From Desulfobacterales bacterium (lineage in GTDB: Bacteria > Desulfobacterota > Desulfobacteria > Desulfobacterales > UBA11574): 14,715 bases of DNA. The position numbers were made by a program, and so were the translations under genes. The notes under the pieces are model-generated. The model ran no database searches and was not told the DNA's origin. It saw only the letters and a list, made by a program, of their open reading frames with translations. The DNA lies in assembly GCA_012974475.1 (NCBI GenBank), contig JAAXQD010000046.1, positions 1 through 14,715 on the forward strand. The letters run 5' to 3'. Below are positions 13,762-14,715 of the stretch, piece by piece (within the stretch, counting starts at the first letter, position 1; each line of letters begins with the position of its first letter).

Positions 13762-14376
13762 TTAGGCTGAACACGGAATACACACCCGCTTACCGGCATC
13801 TTTTTCAATCATCTTTGTGGACATGGTCATTTCGCCGCACGTTGCACATGCTTCGGATCGTGCCAGGGGGGCATAGGGCGGCATAATAAACCGGACCTCC
13901 TCTGCATAGAAAACCTCGGCAAACGGTTTCGATAGAAGGTCTCCCGATTTCAGCATCTTATGGCGTCGTTTCTCTTTTTCGCTTGCCGTGCCGGATGAAA
14001 TGGCTGTGTCAAGCCGACCGAATTCTTCTTTGGCCTCACCTTTATATCGATAATGTTTTTTACGGGAAAACCGGTAAGCCCGCTTGTCTGAACGGTTCAA
14101 GATGGTATATGCGTTTTTTCCGTAATCCTTTAAAATGAGATTACCCTTCCCGGTTGAAGCCCCCAGAAGTATTTGCAACGCGTCAACAGCGCATGAGTCA
14201 TTTTCACTAATGGCAACAACCTCTTCATCCTTTGATCGTTTTAGTTTAAGAAGACTCATGGCCTCTTTGGCAACCAGGTAACCGTACACAAGACCCGGAC
14301 AAAGATGTCCGTGAAATTCGATGCATTTCTTTAGATCTTCCGGCAGGTTGAATTTTATATCTTGTGTCTCTTTCAT
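13762..14376 (-). CDS. FmdE-family protein with C-terminal zinc ribbon
   Basis: The 204 residues begin with an FmdE domain: FHGHLCPGLVYGYLVAKEAM (21-40) with the conserved HGHxCPG, then ENDSCAVDALQILLGASTGKG (58-78). These His and Cys residues are the expected metal ligands. The C-terminus has Cys177, Cys180, Cys199 and Cys202 (CATCGE and VCIPCS), a TraR/DksA-like zinc ribbon. The middle is a basic, helical linker. FmdE was named for a protein linked to formylmethanofuran dehydrogenase, but free-standing bacterial members occur widely in anaerobes, where roles in molybdenum or tungsten enzyme maturation have been suggested and not established. I chose the ATG at 14376, preceded by AAAGGAG at about 7 nt; a TTG two codons earlier is too close to that site. 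It stands alone, 110 bp after the stop of the upstream minus-strand gene. Confidence 0.85.
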   Translation of the reverse strand: MKETQDIKFNLPEDLKKCIEFHGHLCPGLVYGYLVAKEAMSLLKLKRSKDEEVVAISENDSCAVDALQILLGASTGKGNLILKDYGKNAYTILNRSDKRAYRFSRKKHYRYKGEAKEEFGRLDTAISSGTASEKEKRRHKMLKSGDLLSKPFAEVFYAEEVRFIMPPYAPLARSEACATCGEMTMSTKMIEKDAGKRVCIPCSA

Positions 14377-14486
14377 GGGCAAACTCCTTTAATCCGATGG
14401 TCAGCTCGACGTAAAGCTTTAAGTCTTGATGGCCGCGTAGAAAGTCGGAAAAGCGACCTTTTTATTTCCTTGAAGCAATCTGTTTA

Positions 14487-14714
14487 CTATGGGGATTCTA
14501 AATCTTCATCTTCAGAATCTTCATCTTCATCTTCAGAATCTTCATCTTCATCTTCAGAATCTTCATCTTCAGGAAGATTAGGGTGGGAGATGAGATTCCC
14601 GCCGTGGCTAGATTTTTTTGAAGTTTCAGTTCTGTCTTTGTTTTCACAAAGATCCGATTTGAGGACCTCAACATACTGCCTCGCCAGTTTTTCTCCCCCT
14701 AATTTCAGGTATAA
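14487..14714 (-). CDS. Unidentified protein, C-terminal part with acidic repeat tail (partial)
   Basis: A minus-strand frame enters from the right edge and runs 75 codons without a stop until TAG at 14487-14489. The visible part reads LYLKLGGEKLARQYVEVLKS at the edge, a plausible amphipathic helix, then a Ser/Lys-rich linker, and ends in a strongly acidic tail built from SEDEDED units that closes with LESP. The start lies outside the window. I do not recognise the family. Acidic low-complexity tails often act as flexible or nucleic-acid-mimicking segments, but no function is claimed. Support for coding is the continuous frame in phase with the 21-bp (7-codon) repeat and a natural stop. Confidence 0.6.
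   Translation of the reverse strand, partial: LYLKLGGEKLARQYVEVLKSDLCENKDRTETSKKSSHGGNLISHPNLPEDEDSEDEDEDSEDEDEDSEDEDLESP
14502..14573 (-). repeat. 21-bp tandem repeat coding for SEDEDED
   Basis: Two full 21-bp units (14517-14537 and 14538-14558) are identical. They are flanked by shortened 15-bp units at 14502-14516 and 14559-14573 that lack one ATCTTC/GAAGAT step. The unit is itself made of a 6-bp TCTTCA-type repeat. All changes keep the reading frame of the acidic tail, so slippage would alter tail length without a frameshift. Confidence 0.85.
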
Positions 14715-14715
14715 C

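Overview
The window looks like a chromosomal segment of an anaerobic, selenium-using bacterium, most likely a Desulfobacterota (deltaproteobacterial sulfate-reducer-like) lineage. This rests on three things: the order rplU-rpmA-obgE-proB-proA-nadD-rsfS, an IscA/HesB-like selenoprotein with an in-frame UGA, and the presence of fdhD and an FmdE-family gene. The lineage is inferred from gene content and was not tested by any search. Most of the window is housekeeping. No transposase, phage gene, tRNA, rRNA or CRISPR array was seen.

Layout. (1) Positions 1-335 are non-coding with several short dyads. They precede nadB (L-aspartate oxidase, +). (2) A 358-bp gap, with at best one small minus-strand ORF, leads to dnaJ and queD (+). 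(3) From 3920 to 6890 a minus-strand block reads, in transcription order, a SmtB/ArsR-type metal sensor, an SO_0444-type metal permease, fdhD and pyrE. pyrE converges on queD with a 10-bp gap. (4) A 182-bp divergent promoter region carries a near-perfect SmtB/ArsR-type operator facing left and a consensus sigma-70 promoter facing right. (5) From 7073 to 12979 a long plus-strand operon reads rplU, rpmA, obgE, proB, proA, nadD, rsfS and a macrodomain gene. Most junctions overlap or are short, and an intrinsic terminator follows. (6) Positions 13096-13546 form a compact single-gene unit: a promoter with a 14-bp palindrome, the selenoprotein gene with a SECIS-like hairpin just after the UGA, and a strong terminator. 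(7) The right end holds a 215-bp non-coding stretch with hairpins, an FmdE-family protein with a C-terminal zinc ribbon (-), and the C-terminus of an unidentified minus-strand protein with an acidic Ser/Glu/Asp repeat tail.

How the genes relate. nadB and nadD belong to de novo NAD synthesis, and the macrodomain protein probably acts on ADP-ribose products derived from NAD. proB and proA are the first two steps of proline synthesis. rplU, rpmA, obgE and rsfS are ribosome parts or ribosome-assembly and silencing factors. The sensor and permease form a self-contained metal-resistance pair. fdhD, which activates formate dehydrogenases (often selenoproteins in such anaerobes), fits the selenocysteine use shown by the IscA-like gene. 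The most notable item is that selenoprotein: a standard gene caller will truncate it or start it after the UGA.
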